Source of the DNA: Paenibacillus xylanexedens
GTDB lineage: Bacteria > Bacillota > Bacilli > Paenibacillales > Paenibacillaceae
NCBI RefSeq assembly: GCF_007676705.1
Contig: NZ_VEBF01000014.1
Location: forward strand, 1 to 51,528
DNA length: 51,528 bases
Reading direction: 5' to 3'
The translations under genes were made by a program, and so were the position numbers. How positions within the stretch are numbered: position 1 is the stretch's first letter; each line of letters starts with the position of its first letter. Positions 51,189 to 51,528 of the stretch are shown in pieces. The notes beneath the pieces were generated by a model. It had not been told where the DNA came from, searched no databases, and saw only the letters and a program-made list of their open reading frames with translations.

Positions 51189-51528
51189 TTGACTTCGGGA
51201 TTATTTATATGGTACATTATATCTCGTTGCTTTGCTTGCTTGGTTACATGCTTTTGATGAAATGAAGAAGTTCATAACGAGCTTCGAAAAAGAATTTCAA
51301 AAAAACACTTGACCAAAACAAACGAAGTATGATATATTATAAAAGTCGCCGCTGAGAGAAAATGGTGACAAAAAAACAAGTTTGATCTTTGAAAACTGAA
51401 CAACGAGTGAGTAAATATTCTGCTTGCAGAATGAACGCGAAAGTTGGAAACAAGCCTTGGCTTGAATCGGCTGGAGCACAAATGAGATTTTTAATCTCGT
51501 CAGATTCAAAATGAGCTTATCGCTCTTT
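51188..51528 (+). promoter_or_regulatory. rRNA operon promoters and 16S leader
   Basis: P2: TTGACC (51309-51314), 18 bases, TATATT (51333-51338). A possible P1: TTGACT near 51189-51194, 18 bases, TACATT. After the start comes the leader with TGATCTTTGAAAACTGAACA (51383-51402), the boxA-like antitermination sequence seen before Firmicute 16S genes. The 16S gene itself begins after the window. Confidence 0.8.

Noticed and set aside
1..51528. CRISPR arrays, IS elements, integrases, phage genes, attachment sites
   Set aside because: I found no regularly spaced repeats, transposase or integrase motifs, or phage-type genes. The only notable direct repeat is the 12-base pair at 29828 and 29972.

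Overview
The window is a chromosomal segment of a spore-forming, motile, low-to-mid G+C Firmicute, most probably a Paenibacillus. This rests on gene content (bofA, spo0F, a SspP-type spore protein, YwhD, YwiB, RpoE delta), AGGAGG ribosome-binding sites, frequent GTG and TTG starts, and a large Alu-containing SRP RNA. It begins inside the last bases of a 5S rRNA and ends in the leader of another rRNA operon, so it spans the interval between two rrn operons near the origin. No phage, IS element or CRISPR array was seen.

Layout. 1-7337: guaB, dacA, a broken pdxS remnant, pdxT, serS, tRNA-Ser(UGA) and three small genes ending in an SspP-like spore protein. 7573-10836: a lipoprotein, then an AraC-type regulator next to a Fur-box-controlled siderophore-binding lipoprotein. 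10961-12079 (minus): an acetyltransferase and tadA. 12154-12223: a cluster of DnaA boxes. 12411-15470: an orphan sporulation-type sensor kinase and an RluF-like pseudouridine synthase. 15683-17288 (minus): motB and motA. 17523-19361: a hypothetical gene, a pterin carbinolamine dehydratase and ribokinase, the last with a very G+C-rich 3' part. 19433-24500 (minus): cytochrome c, an acetyltransferase, an NlpC/P60 hydrolase behind a c-di-AMP riboswitch, a membrane protein and an M1 peptidase. 24602-29510: ywhD, a class A PBP (minus), speE and speB. 29586-30454: non-coding in appearance, but it holds a candidate type I toxin-antitoxin locus. 30455-33612: an Asp-box propeller protein, a cre-controlled GH51 arabinofuranosidase and a Cys-rich small protein. 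33878-35979: ywiB and argS. 36262-37416 (minus): a subtilase. 37879-47105: rpoE, pyrG, spo0F, fba, murA, rho, a radical SAM protein and rpmE. 47254-51188: SRP RNA, dnaX, ebfC, recR, yaaL, bofA, then the rrn promoter.

How the genes fit together. Most are housekeeping: GTP and CTP synthesis (guaB, pyrG), translation (serS, argS, tadA, tRNA-Ser, rpmE, SRP RNA), cell wall (dacA, murA, class A PBP, NlpC/P60), transcription (rho, delta) and replication or repair (dnaX, recR). A sporulation thread runs through the window: an orphan kinase, spo0F behind a sigma-H-like promoter, bofA and SspP. Compared with Bacillus subtilis, the window joins two groups of genes that lie on opposite sides of the origin there: guaB-dacA-pdxST-serS-tadA and scr-dnaX-recR-bofA on one side, ywhD-speEB-argS-rpoE-pyrG-spo0F-fba-murA-rho-rpmE on the other.

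Most worth a second look: the Fst/par-like convergent RNA locus at about 29700-30141, the decayed pdxS 3' end directly before an intact pdxT, the DnaA-box cluster before the sensor kinase, the atypical RNA leader before serS, and two tandem terminators before pyrG.
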